Origin: Thermodesulfobacteriota bacterium
Lineage (GTDB): Bacteria; Desulfobacterota; DSM-4660; Desulfatiglandales; HGW-15
NCBI GenBank assembly: GCA_025454125.1
Contig: JALOPA010000007.1
Coordinates: 1 to 13,171 of the forward strand
Direction: 5' to 3'
Length of the DNA: 13,171 nt
Shown in pieces: positions 1-6,302 of the stretch (its first letter is position 1; each line of letters opens with the position of its first letter). Both the position numbers and the translations under genes were made by a program. The notes below the pieces were generated by a model that was not told the DNA's origin, did no database searches, and saw only the letters and a program-made list of their open reading frames with translations.

Positions 1-366
1 GACGTCATCACCGCGGACCCCAGGAGACTGGTCATCCTGTGCTATGAGGGAGCCATCGACCAGCTCATGATCGCCAAAACCAAGTACCGGGGAGGGGATT
101 ACGAAGGGAAATGCAACGCTCTTTCCAAAGCGCAGGATTTCATCAGCGAGTTGCTCTGTTCCCTCAACCTGGAGCAAGGAGGGGTCATTGCCCGGAATCT
201 GCAGGCCCTGTACAACTACATGCTCGCGAGGTTGCTCCAGGGAGACTTGGTACGGGATTTGAATGCCTACGACGAGGTGATCGGGATGTTGAAGGACCTG
301 AAGTCGGCCTGGGAATCCCTCTCCGATCTTCAGCGCTCTGAAAAGCGCAGGGCTGCGGCCTCTTGA
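1..366 (+). CDS. fliS: Flagellar export chaperone FliS (5' end outside window)
   Basis: FliS binds the C-terminal helices of flagellin in the cytosol, prevents premature polymerisation and delivers flagellin to the export gate. The frame is open from base 1 and 121 residues are visible before TGA. The family start (about ten or more residues) lies upstream. The first visible residues, DVITADPRRLVILCYEGAID, match the FliS N-terminal pattern 'xVxTAsPxxLixMLYdGAI'. The rest is all-helical, with family-like stretches such as NLEQGGVIARNLQALYNYML and the LxxAN/D-type C-terminal helix. A FlgN/FliT-like gene follows 65 nt later, as in fliD-fliS-fliT clusters. ATG at 67 is an internal Met, not the start. 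Identification is confident; only the start is unknown. Confidence 0.9.
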   Translation, partial: DVITADPRRLVILCYEGAIDQLMIAKTKYRGGDYEGKCNALSKAQDFISELLCSLNLEQGGVIARNLQALYNYMLARLLQGDLVRDLNAYDEVIGMLKDLKSAWESLSDLQRSEKRRAAAS

Positions 367-431
367 AACAAGAAGCGGGGGCCTCCCATGTCGGCGCGTG
401 AGACGGCACAGCCGGGAGGCGGAAGAAATCC

Positions 432-881
432 ATGAAAAGGGCTCTGGAAAAAAGCGTCTTTTCCTATCTGAACAAAAAAACCGTTCTCCTGCGCCAGTAC
501 CTTTCTGTGACCGCAGGATTTGTGGACGCGTTGAAGGAAGGGAGATCCCGGGAAGCCGAACCGTTCCTTTTCAGACGTCAGACTCTGATTCAAGGGATAG
601 ACGCTCTGGATCGATCTTTTGGCGCATGTGGGGGACCTCTTTCGCCAGGGCCGGCCGACCTGTCAGGGGCACCCCCCGAGGCGGTTCGGGAGAGTCTTGA
701 CGATATGAGGAGAGTGCTAAGTGAGGCGCAGTCTAAGGACAAGGAATTGAATGTATTGGCCAAAAAGGAAAGCGAATCCCTGAGAAGTGAACTGCTCAAA
801 CTCCGGGTCAGCCGATCCGCTGCCCAAGGATATGCGGCGGAAGATGGGCCGGGCCCGAGATTCCTGGACACGAGGAAATAG
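432..881 (+). CDS. FlgN/FliT-like flagellar chaperone (hypothetical)
   Basis: A protein of 149 aa, predicted mostly alpha-helical and charged, with no signal peptide or membrane segment. The N-terminal half (about 1-60) and the stretch around 85-125, rich in Leu, Lys and Glu, look like the paired helices of FlgN/FliT-type export chaperones. FlgN escorts the hook-junction proteins FlgK and FlgL; FliT escorts FliD. There is no diagnostic motif, so the call rests on size, helical character and position directly after fliS, which favours a FliT-like role. The start has GGAGG at 415-419 and GGAAG at 421-425 just upstream. A sigma28-type promoter follows the stop codon, so transcription of flaG need not depend on this gene. 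An unrelated coiled-coil protein cannot be excluded. Confidence 0.6.
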   Translation: MKRALEKSVFSYLNKKTVLLRQYLSVTAGFVDALKEGRSREAEPFLFRRQTLIQGIDALDRSFGACGGPLSPGPADLSGAPPEAVRESLDDMRRVLSEAQSKDKELNVLAKKESESLRSELLKLRVSRSAAQGYAAEDGPGPRFLDTRK

Positions 882-900
882 GCGGCCCGGTTCTGTGGGC

Positions 901-928
901 TAAAGTTTTTCTTAAGGACTGCCGATAG
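901..928 (+). promoter_or_regulatory. Sigma28 (FliA)-type promoter before flaG
   Basis: TAAAGTTT (901-908) and GCCGATAG (921-928) match the enterobacterial FliA consensus TAAAGTTT-N11-GCCGATAA at 15 of 16 positions. The spacer is 12 nt, one longer than usual. The site lies in the only gap (882-954) upstream of flaG, with a predicted start near 935 and a short leader. A sigma28 promoter fits a late flagellar gene, and the two response regulators downstream may be read from it too. Confidence 0.75.
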
Positions 929-954
929 ATCAGGAAGAGGGGAGGCGTAAAGAC

Positions 955-1305
955 ATGATGACCGAACCTGTGAAAACGTCCCTACCAAACAGCGTGTCGT
1001 TGGGTTCTGTGAGTCCCGCGGTCGGCAGTGATGCCGTGGCACGAGGCGTGGATCGAGGAGGCGAGCAAGGAAAGCCGGATCCCCGGGAGATCGAAGCGGC
1101 GATCTCCGGCCTCAAGCAAAGCTTCGAGCTGATTCACCAGGTGGATCTGCAGTTTTCTGTCCACGAGGCTTCCGGTCGGACGGTGGTCACGGTCAAGGAC
1201 GCCCTGACAGGAGAAGTGATCCGTGAGATCCCGCCCTCCGAACTGCTCAACCTCGCGGCGCGGCTGGACGAGATGATCGGCCTTCTCTTCGACCAGGTGG
1301 GCTGA
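955..1305 (+). CDS. flaG: FlaG family flagellar protein
   Basis: A 116-aa protein with the FlaG/YvyC domain at about 45-116. The core 'LQFSVHEASGRTVVTVKDA' followed by TGEVIREIPPSELLNLAARL is the family signature: a two-strand unit containing V-DxxTGEVIRxIP, then a helix. The N-terminal 45 residues are low-complexity and variable, as in other members. FlaG proteins affect filament length or assembly and usually sit next to fliD and fliS, which is the context here; the exact mechanism is not settled. The start is supported by GGGGAGG at 939-945. An adjacent in-frame ATG at 958 could also be used. The upstream sigma28-like promoter supports a late flagellar role. Confidence 0.88.
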   Translation: MMTEPVKTSLPNSVSLGSVSPAVGSDAVARGVDRGGEQGKPDPREIEAAISGLKQSFELIHQVDLQFSVHEASGRTVVTVKDALTGEVIREIPPSELLNLAARLDEMIGLLFDQVG

Positions 1306-1322
1306 GAGGACCCCCGCTTTCC

Positions 1323-2033
1323 ATGTCCGTGACCCTGCTGGAGCAAGGAAGTGAATCGGTGCGGGTCCTCATTGTGGATGACGACGCGGCCATTGCAGAC
1401 ATTCTGAAGGATGTCGTCGCCCAGGAGGGGCGGGAGGTGCGCGTCTGCTACGATGGGTTCAGTGCCGTCGAGTGTCTTAAAGCCGCGGCCTATGACCTTC
1501 TCATCCTGGACCTGATGCTGCCGGGCGTGGAAGGGCCGGAGGTGTTCAAGGTCGCGAAGCAGGTGAACCCGGACGTGCTGGTGATCATCATCACGGGGTA
1601 TGCCACCCTGGAGACGGCGATTGCCGCGATCAGGGAAGGGGCTTACGATTTCATTCAGAAGCCTTTCAAGCTCGACGGCTTCAGGATCACCGTGGGCAAT
1701 GCCGTCGAAAAGGTGAAGCTCAACAGGGAGAACCGCGAGCTCCTCCGAAAGCTGCAGTCGTCTTGCGAGGAGCTGACGGCCTTGAGAGAGCGAAAGACGC
1801 CAGCCGGCACGATCACAAGCATCAACTTCCTTTCCTCCAGCATGCCGAGCGTTCACTATCTCTACGGCGAAACCCGGGAGCGGGACACGCTCCTGGAGAA
1901 GTTGGACGCCCTGTTGGCGCTCAAGGAAAAGGGGCTCTTCAGCGAGCAGGAGTTCCAGGTCGTCAAAGCCCATCTCTTAAAAGTCATGAACGCAGAATCC
2001 CAGCGGAAAGGAAGACCGTGGCACAGGCCCTGA
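1323..2033 (+). CDS. Response regulator with C-terminal SHOCT-like domain
   Basis: A cytosolic 236-aa protein. Residues 14-130 form a complete receiver domain: acidic residues D19 and D20, phospho-acceptor D63 (LILDLMLPG), T91 (IIITGYA) and K113 (DFIQKPF). Residues 130-155 look like a coiled-coil linker, and 156-185 a Ser/Thr-rich spacer. Residues 189-220 (LLEKLDALLALKEKGLFSEQ, then EFQVVKAHLL) match the SHOCT short C-terminal domain pattern of leucines, G-(L/I)-(F/I)-(S/T)-x-x-EF and K-x-x-LL. There is no DNA-binding or enzymatic output domain, so the tail probably mediates protein-protein or oligomer contacts. The start is uncertain: ATG 1323 has only a distant AGAGG, while GTG 1359 has AAGGAAG 7 nt upstream and would leave the receiver intact. 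The end overlaps the next gene by 16 nt, suggesting translational coupling. Confidence 0.85.
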   Translation: MSVTLLEQGSESVRVLIVDDDAAIADILKDVVAQEGREVRVCYDGFSAVECLKAAAYDLLILDLMLPGVEGPEVFKVAKQVNPDVLVIIITGYATLETAIAAIREGAYDFIQKPFKLDGFRITVGNAVEKVKLNRENRELLRKLQSSCEELTALRERKTPAGTITSINFLSSSMPSVHYLYGETRERDTLLEKLDALLALKEKGLFSEQEFQVVKAHLLKVMNAESQRKGRPWHRP

Positions 2034-3568
2034 ACATTCTTGTGGTCGATGATGAGCAGCCCATCCGGGAAGTGATGAAGGAATTCCTTGAGAGGCGCCA
2101 CTCCTATAGGGTCCTCACGGCGGAGGATGGCTTTGAGGCGCTGCAGATCCTCTCCAAGGAAAAGATCGACTGCTGCCTCACCGACATTTCCATGCCCGGC
2201 TTGGACGGGCTGGAACTGACGGGGCGAATTCAGTCCCTGGACAACACCATTCCCGTGGTCGTGATGACGGGGTACCCTTCCTTGGAGAGCGCCATCAGAA
2301 CCCTCAAGAACGGCGTGGTGGATTTTCTTATCAAACCGGTGCGATTGGATCAGCTCTCCATGGTGATTGAACGGACCATGAGGGAAAGGTCCCTTTTTGT
2401 CGAAAACGTGCTGCTGAAGGAGGAAGTGAAAGGAAAACAGAGGATTCTCGACCTGAATCGGGAGCTGGAGGAGAAAATCAGAGAACTGGAGACCGTGAAC
2501 CTCATTCTCCGGAGGCTGGATCATCCTGCGAGCAGCAGAGCGCTCTTCGAGACTCTGGTGAATCTCTGCGGAGAAATCACCTCCTGCAACGAAGCCCATT
2601 TCGTGATCCTGGACCAGGAGAAAAAAGAGCCCTCGGTCATCAGCTCCTTCTATGAAGGGGTCCGTGAGGGAACGAGGGAAAACGATCCGGTCCGGCAAGA
2701 CCTTCTCGACCGAATGGCCACGGAGGGCCTTCCGGTCCTGGTGAAGGGAGAAGACGGAAAAGGAATTCTCATTGCCGCCCCCCTGAAAATCCGTTCCAGT
2801 CTTTTCGGAGCGCTTGTCCTGAGGGCCACGAACGGCAAAGGCCCCCTGAAAGAAAAGGACCTGTACTATCTCGATTTCCTTCTCGACAAAGCCTCCTCTT
2901 CCATAGAGAACTTCGCCCTTTATGACAACCTCTACCAGAGCCTCTTCTCCATCCTTTACGCCTTTGTCGAGACCCTGGAGGCCAGGGACGCCTACACGAA
3001 GCAGCACTCCGCAAGGGTTACCCGGTACGCCGTGGCCATGGCCAAGGTCCTTGATCGCACGGAGGAAGAGATCGAGATTCTCCAGGTCGCCGCCAATCTG
3101 CATGATATCGGTAAGATCGGTGTGCCGGACCATATTCTGCTCAAGCCGGGAAAGCTCACGGCGGAGGAATACGAAGTCATCAAAAAGCATCCCCTCATCG
3201 GCAGCCACATCATCGGGCACTTTGACATGTGGTCCAAGGAGCAGTGCGTGGTCAGGGCGCACCACGAGCGATGGGACGGCAGAGGCTATCCCGACGGCTT
3301 GAAAAAGGAGCAGATCCCCTATCTGGCGAGGATCATTTCCATCGCAGATGTGTATGACGCCCTGACCTCGGACCGCTCCTACCGCAGCAAGATGTCTCAG
3401 GACAAAGCCCTGGCCATTCTCAGCGAAAGCGCAGGATCCCAATTCGATCCTGAGATTTCGAAAGTTTTCATAGACCTTCTGCACCAAAGAACCATGGACT
3501 TGAACCACGGGCCTCCGGAAACAGGGTTTGGGCCGGATGCGCCGGGAGAAGCCGTGTCGGCGCCGTGA
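2018..3568 (+). CDS. REC-GAF-HD-GYP response regulator, predicted c-di-GMP phosphodiesterase
   Basis: A 516-aa protein from GTG 2018, preceded by GGAAAGGAAG; the frame stays open further upstream, but the receiver begins here. REC, 5-120: D11, D12, phospho-acceptor D56 (LTDISMPG), T84 and K106. A coiled coil spans 125-165. A GAF-like fold spans about 170-300 (FETLVNLC, AHFVILDQ, ILIAAPLKIRSSLFGALVL). HD-GYP, 310-490: KQHSARVTRYA, metal ligands H362 and D363 (LHDIGKIGVPD), H391, the pair H415/H416 (AHHERWDGRGYPDGL, with GRGYP at 421-425) and DVYDALTSDRSYR. All catalytic motifs are present, so hydrolysis of c-di-GMP is likely, controlled by receiver phosphorylation. The gene overlaps its upstream response regulator by 16 nt, so the two probably act together. 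The substrate of the GAF domain is unknown. Confidence 0.93.
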   Translation: MAQALNILVVDDEQPIREVMKEFLERRHSYRVLTAEDGFEALQILSKEKIDCCLTDISMPGLDGLELTGRIQSLDNTIPVVVMTGYPSLESAIRTLKNGVVDFLIKPVRLDQLSMVIERTMRERSLFVENVLLKEEVKGKQRILDLNRELEEKIRELETVNLILRRLDHPASSRALFETLVNLCGEITSCNEAHFVILDQEKKEPSVISSFYEGVREGTRENDPVRQDLLDRMATEGLPVLVKGEDGKGILIAAPLKIRSSLFGALVLRATNGKGPLKEKDLYYLDFLLDKASSSIENFALYDNLYQSLFSILYAFVETLEARDAYTKQHSARVTRYAVAMAKVLDRTEEEIEILQVAANLHDIGKIGVPDHILLKPGKLTAEEYEVIKKHPLIGSHIIGHFDMWSKEQCVVRAHHERWDGRGYPDGLKKEQIPYLARIISIADVYDALTSDRSYRSKMSQDKALAILSESAGSQFDPEISKVFIDLLHQRTMDLNHGPPETGFGPDAPGEAVSAP

Positions 3569-3614
3569 GAAAGCGCCGCTGGGAAGCAATTCTGAGAGAA
3601 AAGGAGAGGGCCTC

Positions 3615-3968
3615 ATGATTTCAGGAATGTACAGTGCGATTTCCGCTCTGAGCGCTTTTGGGAAAAGGATGGGGGTAATCGCCAACAACGTGGCGAACGG
3701 GGCGAGCGAGGGTTTCAAAAAGAGCAGGGTCCTGATGGAGGATCAGGAACCCGGGGGTGTCCGGGTGACCCTCTCCCGGGTGGAGACTCCGGGTCCGCGG
3801 ATTATGGAAGAAACAGCCGCTGGCCTGGAGGAAAAGGAGCTTTCCAATGTGAGCCTGGAGGAAGAGATCCCCAATGCCCTGTTGACGGAGAAAATGTTCA
3901 CAGCCAATACCAAAGTCGTGAAAACCGAAGAGGAAATGATCGGCTCGGTTCTGGATATTATTGGATAG
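3615..3968 (+). CDS. Minimal flagellar rod/hook-family protein
   Basis: Only 117 aa, but it carries both signature ends of the flagellar rod/hook superfamily. The N-terminus, residues 1-38, contains MISGMYSAISALSAFGKRMG followed by VIANNVANGASEGFKKS, the 'iAnNvANv-T-GFK' motif of FlgE, FlgF and FlgG. The C-terminus, about 84-117, contains 'EEEIPNALLTEKMFTANTKV' and then VKTEEEMIGSVLDIIG, the C-terminal helix pattern. Such proteins are exported without a cleaved signal and pack as coaxial helices in the rod and hook. Only about 45 residues lie between, so the surface domain is nearly absent. FlgC (about 134-150 aa) is nearest in size, but the N-terminal motif is more FlgE/F/G-like, so no symbol is given. 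AAGGAGAGGG lies 8 nt before the start. It sits among signalling genes rather than in a basal-body operon. Confidence 0.8.
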   Translation: MISGMYSAISALSAFGKRMGVIANNVANGASEGFKKSRVLMEDQEPGGVRVTLSRVETPGPRIMEETAAGLEEKELSNVSLEEEIPNALLTEKMFTANTKVVKTEEEMIGSVLDIIG

Positions 3969-4088
3969 GGAGCAAGGGGCACGGCGCACGGTCCAGGGGT
4001 GAAAAAAAAGAGCGTTCATCAAGAGCGCCTCCGCAATGGATCGCCCACCAGGACAGGAGAGAGGAAAACTGCCTGAAAGGAGTTCGCT

Positions 4089-4457
4089 ATGGGAAAAGTA
4101 ATGGTCGTTGATGACGAAGTCGGAATCTGCGAGGTTCTGGAGAAGTTTCTGGCCGCCAGGGACCATGATGTTTACACAGCCTTTGACGGGCAGACCGCCC
4201 TGCGCAAGGTGAGAGAAATCAAGCCGCAGGTGGTCCTCCTCGATGTCGCCCTGCCGGGCATTGACGGACTTGAGGTTCTGAAGGAAATCCGGAAGATCGA
4301 TCCCGGCATCGGGGTCGTCATGGTCACCGGGCTCATGGATCATGAACAGGCCAGAAGAACCTTCGAACTGGGGGCCTATGATTATGTGACGAAACCGGTC
4401 GACTTTTCCTATCTGGACCACGTGATCAGCGCCAAGATGATCGAACTCATGTCCTAG
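4089..4457 (+). CDS. Stand-alone receiver (CheY-like) protein
   Basis: A 122-aa protein consisting of one receiver domain: D8 and D9 (VMVVDDE), phospho-acceptor D52 (VLLDVALPGIDG), T80 (VVMVTGL) and K102 (YDYVTKPVD). All phosphotransfer residues are present. With no output domain it could act as a CheY-type diffusible regulator binding a flagellar switch or kinase, or as a phosphate sink. CheA, CheW and CheR are encoded in the same window, which makes a chemotaxis role plausible but unproven. The start is fixed by AAGGAG 6 nt upstream. The gene is preceded by a 120-nt spacer in which no clear promoter was found. Its TAG stop is part of the left terminal repeat of the palindromic element at 4454-4593. 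Confidence 0.88.
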   Translation: MGKVMVVDDEVGICEVLEKFLAARDHDVYTAFDGQTALRKVREIKPQVVLLDVALPGIDGLEVLKEIRKIDPGIGVVMVTGLMDHEQARRTFELGAYDYVTKPVDFSYLDHVISAKMIELMS

Positions 4458-4593
4458 CAGGCTGGTGAAAAGCGCGTTTCCCAGGTCTTTGATGTCATTC
4501 CCGCGCAGGCGGGAATCCAGTCTTTTCTGGCTTTTCTGGACTCCCGCCTCCGCGGGAGTGACGGAAGAATTGTGCGTTTCAGCAGCCTGCTAG
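4454..4593. repeat. 140-bp palindromic (MITE/REP-like) repeat element between convergent genes
   Basis: The ends are an 11-bp perfect inverted repeat: CTAGCAGGCTG at 4454-4464 and CAGCCTGCTAG at 4583-4593. Similarity continues inward (TGAAA, GC). A second, nested pair of 27-nt arms (4494-4520 and 4536-4562) matches at 24 of 27 positions when one is reverse-complemented, and each arm is itself a hairpin. The 'GTCATTCCCGC..GCGGGAATCCAG' core resembles a dispersed repeat family seen in many proteobacterial genomes. It encodes no protein. Both flanking genes end inside its terminal repeats. It looks like a non-autonomous mobile or REP-type element; no target-site duplication is visible apart from the terminal CTAG. 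Confidence 0.85.
4494..4562. terminator. Possible bidirectional terminator within the repeat
   Basis: Two hairpins with 8-bp stems and 4-nt loops lie here: ATTCCCGC/GCGGGAAT (4497-4516) and ACTCCCGC/GCGGGAGT (4540-4559). Alternatively the two arms fold together into a long stem of about 27 pairs with a 15-nt loop. A T-rich run follows the first hairpin on the plus strand (TCTTTT); the minus side has no U-tract. The position between convergent stop codons suits termination in both directions. Efficiency cannot be judged from sequence. Confidence 0.45.
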
Positions 4594-6209
4594 AGCGACT
4601 CATCCTCTTCATCCATAGCCACCCGGTTCTTTCCGTTTCTTTTGGCCCTGTATAGGGCCTTGTCCGCATCCTCCAGCAGAGCCTTTGGAGACGGGTTCCT
4701 TTCGTGGTCCAGGCGAGCCAGGCCGAAACTCAGCGTAAGGCTGAAGGGAGTTCCTTCCCACTCAAAGCGGTTGGCCTCGACCATGCGCCGGAGTCTTTCC
4801 GCCTGGCTGGCCGCTTCCCGGAGGGCGGTTTGGGGCAGAAGCAGGGCGAATTCCTCGCCGCCGTAACGGCAGGCGATGTCGCTCATGCGGATGGACTTTC
4901 GGAGCATAGTCCCGAGTTCCCGGAGAACCATGTCGCCCGCCAGATGGCCGTAGGTATCGTTGACTCTCTTGAACTCATCCACATCCATCATGCACAAAAC
5001 AAGAGAACTTCCATAGCGACAGGCCCTGTCCACTTCTTTCTCAAGGGTTTCCATGAAATGCCGGCGGTTGGAGATCCCGGTCAGATCATCCAGAATGGAA
5101 AGCTCCACCATCTTTCTCTGGGTTTCCTGGATTTGCTTCCGAAATCGGGCTTTTTCCAAGGCATTCGCAATGACTCGAAAGAGGGGTCTGGGGCTCAGTT
5201 TTTGCTTGGGGAGATAGTCGTAGGCCCCCGCCTGTATGATTTGAGCTGCGGTCATGGGGTCACGGTGGGCGGTGATGACCACGACTGGAGGATCCAGCGT
5301 CAATTCTTTGACTTTGGTCAGGAAGTCCTGTCCGTTGCCATCCGGCAAGAAGTAGTCCATGCAGACGAGATCAACGGCATGGTGAGTCAGAACCGTCAGA
5401 GCGTTCCGGATCGTCTTGGCTCGGATTGTCCGGATCTCCTTGTGCCCTTTGAGGCAGGCCCGCAGTTTCCGATAGTCCTTGTCCGAAGGTTCCACCATCA
5501 GGATCCGTGCCGTTTGCCCAAGAGGAGGGATAGGGAATTCCAGGTTCTCACGAAGCCTTGAGGACCCTGTCTGCTGCCCCAACCGCTCCACAGAACCAAG
5601 AAGTTCAAAGGGAGATCGACGAGATTCGGGCAGGGAGGTGAACCACTCGTGTCGAAGCCGTCCCTCGCCCGCCTTCAGCTCCCAGACGGGCCTCCTGTTT
5701 CGGGTAACGTTTCTTCGGGCTTTACCGCGCTCCACGGCGAAGCGGATGCTACGGTGAAGATGCCGGGGGTTCACGGCGCGCTTGGAGAGATAGTCCTGTG
5801 CGCCTTCATGAATGATGCGGCATGCGACGGTTTCATCGTCCAGGTCTGCCAGGACGAGAACAGGGACTTCCGGAGCCGCATGGTGGATGGTGCGGAAGAT
5901 CTCGATCCCGGAGATGTCGGGGAGACTGATGTCCAAAAGAACGGCGTCCACGTCTCCTTCTCGTACGCGATGGGTCGCCGCATCCAGCCACTCGGTCCAC
6001 TCCACCTTCAGACCCGGGTGGTTGCACTTTTCCGCAACCTCCTTAAGAAAGGCGGCATAGGCCGGATCATGCTCGACAAGAAGAAGATTCAAGGTCCGGC
6101 TCTCCCCTTTCGGAAAGGCCCACAAAGGCGAAAGAGATCGGGCTCTGGGAAGCTCATGGGGCGGGGGAGGGGAAATCTCGTCCGTCAACGCGCTGCTGTG
6201 CAGTTCCAT
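4590..6209 (-). CDS. REC-REC-GGDEF diguanylate cyclase
   Basis: A 539-aa cytosolic protein predicted to make c-di-GMP from two GTP. A 35-residue Pro/Ser-rich leader is followed by REC1 (about 40-160), a linker, REC2 (about 234-352), a short coiled coil, and GGDEF (about 368-532). The GGDEF domain is intact: DDLTGISNRR (374-383), metal-binding D409 in MDVDEFKRVND, active site GGEEF (450-454), and inhibitory-site RxxD (R441-D444) five residues before it, so product inhibition is expected. The receivers are degenerate. REC1 keeps D93 and K143 but has E46-H47 for the acidic pair and A121 for the Thr. REC2 keeps D285, T313 and K335 but has E240-P241. The start is supported by GAGGT upstream and by a sigma54-type promoter at 6273-6290. 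The stop lies within the terminal repeat of the adjacent element. Confidence 0.92.
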   Translation of the reverse strand: MELHSSALTDEISPPPPHELPRARSLSPLWAFPKGESRTLNLLLVEHDPAYAAFLKEVAEKCNHPGLKVEWTEWLDAATHRVREGDVDAVLLDISLPDISGIEIFRTIHHAAPEVPVLVLADLDDETVACRIIHEGAQDYLSKRAVNPRHLHRSIRFAVERGKARRNVTRNRRPVWELKAGEGRLRHEWFTSLPESRRSPFELLGSVERLGQQTGSSRLRENLEFPIPPLGQTARILMVEPSDKDYRKLRACLKGHKEIRTIRAKTIRNALTVLTHHAVDLVCMDYFLPDGNGQDFLTKVKELTLDPPVVVITAHRDPMTAAQIIQAGAYDYLPKQKLSPRPLFRVIANALEKARFRKQIQETQRKMVELSILDDLTGISNRRHFMETLEKEVDRACRYGSSLVLCMMDVDEFKRVNDTYGHLAGDMVLRELGTMLRKSIRMSDIACRYGGEEFALLLPQTALREAASQAERLRRMVEANRFEWEGTPFSLTLSFGLARLDHERNPSPKALLEDADKALYRAKRNGKNRVAMDEEDESL

Positions 6210-6272
6210 GATTCAATACCTCATTTCGGTTCCGTAGCCCTTCTCACGGGCCGCCGGTTGCTACCCTTACTT

Positions 6273-6290
6273 ATGCAATGATCGTGCCTG
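6273..6290 (-). promoter_or_regulatory. Sigma54 promoter of the GGDEF gene
   Basis: Read on the minus strand: CAGGCACGATCATTGCAT. The -24 GG and -12 GC are exactly 10 nt apart, and the flanks match the TGGCACG-N4-TTGCA consensus except for one base (A for T before GG). The predicted start near 6263 gives a leader of about 54 nt to the ATG at 6209. The site falls in the 93-nt gap after the hybrid kinase gene, so the cyclase can be transcribed independently, given a sigma54 enhancer-binding activator. Confidence 0.8.
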
Positions 6291-6302
6291 AAACGGAAAC
6301 GC

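Noticed and set aside
884..913. Possible rho-independent terminator after the FlgN/FliT-like gene
   Set aside because: The stem GGCCC/GGGCT has only 5 pairs including a G-U, and the T-run is offset by AAAG. It overlaps the sigma28 -35 element, which explains the sequence better.
1038..1060. TGGCACG inside flaG as a sigma54 -24 element
   Set aside because: The position 10 nt downstream is GG rather than GC, and the site is inside coding sequence.
1763..2017. 85-codon N-terminal extension of the HD-GYP regulator
   Set aside because: It overlaps the preceding response regulator in another frame, and the receiver domain starts right after GTG 2018.
1862..3718. 618-codon minus-strand frame opposite the HD-GYP gene
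   Set aside because: It is the shadow of the strongly supported plus-strand gene, with no domain and no ribosome site.
3969..4088. Sigma54-like GGCACGGCGCACGG before the stand-alone receiver gene
   Set aside because: There is no GC 10 nt after the GG, so the -12 element is missing. No other promoter is clear in this 120-nt gap.
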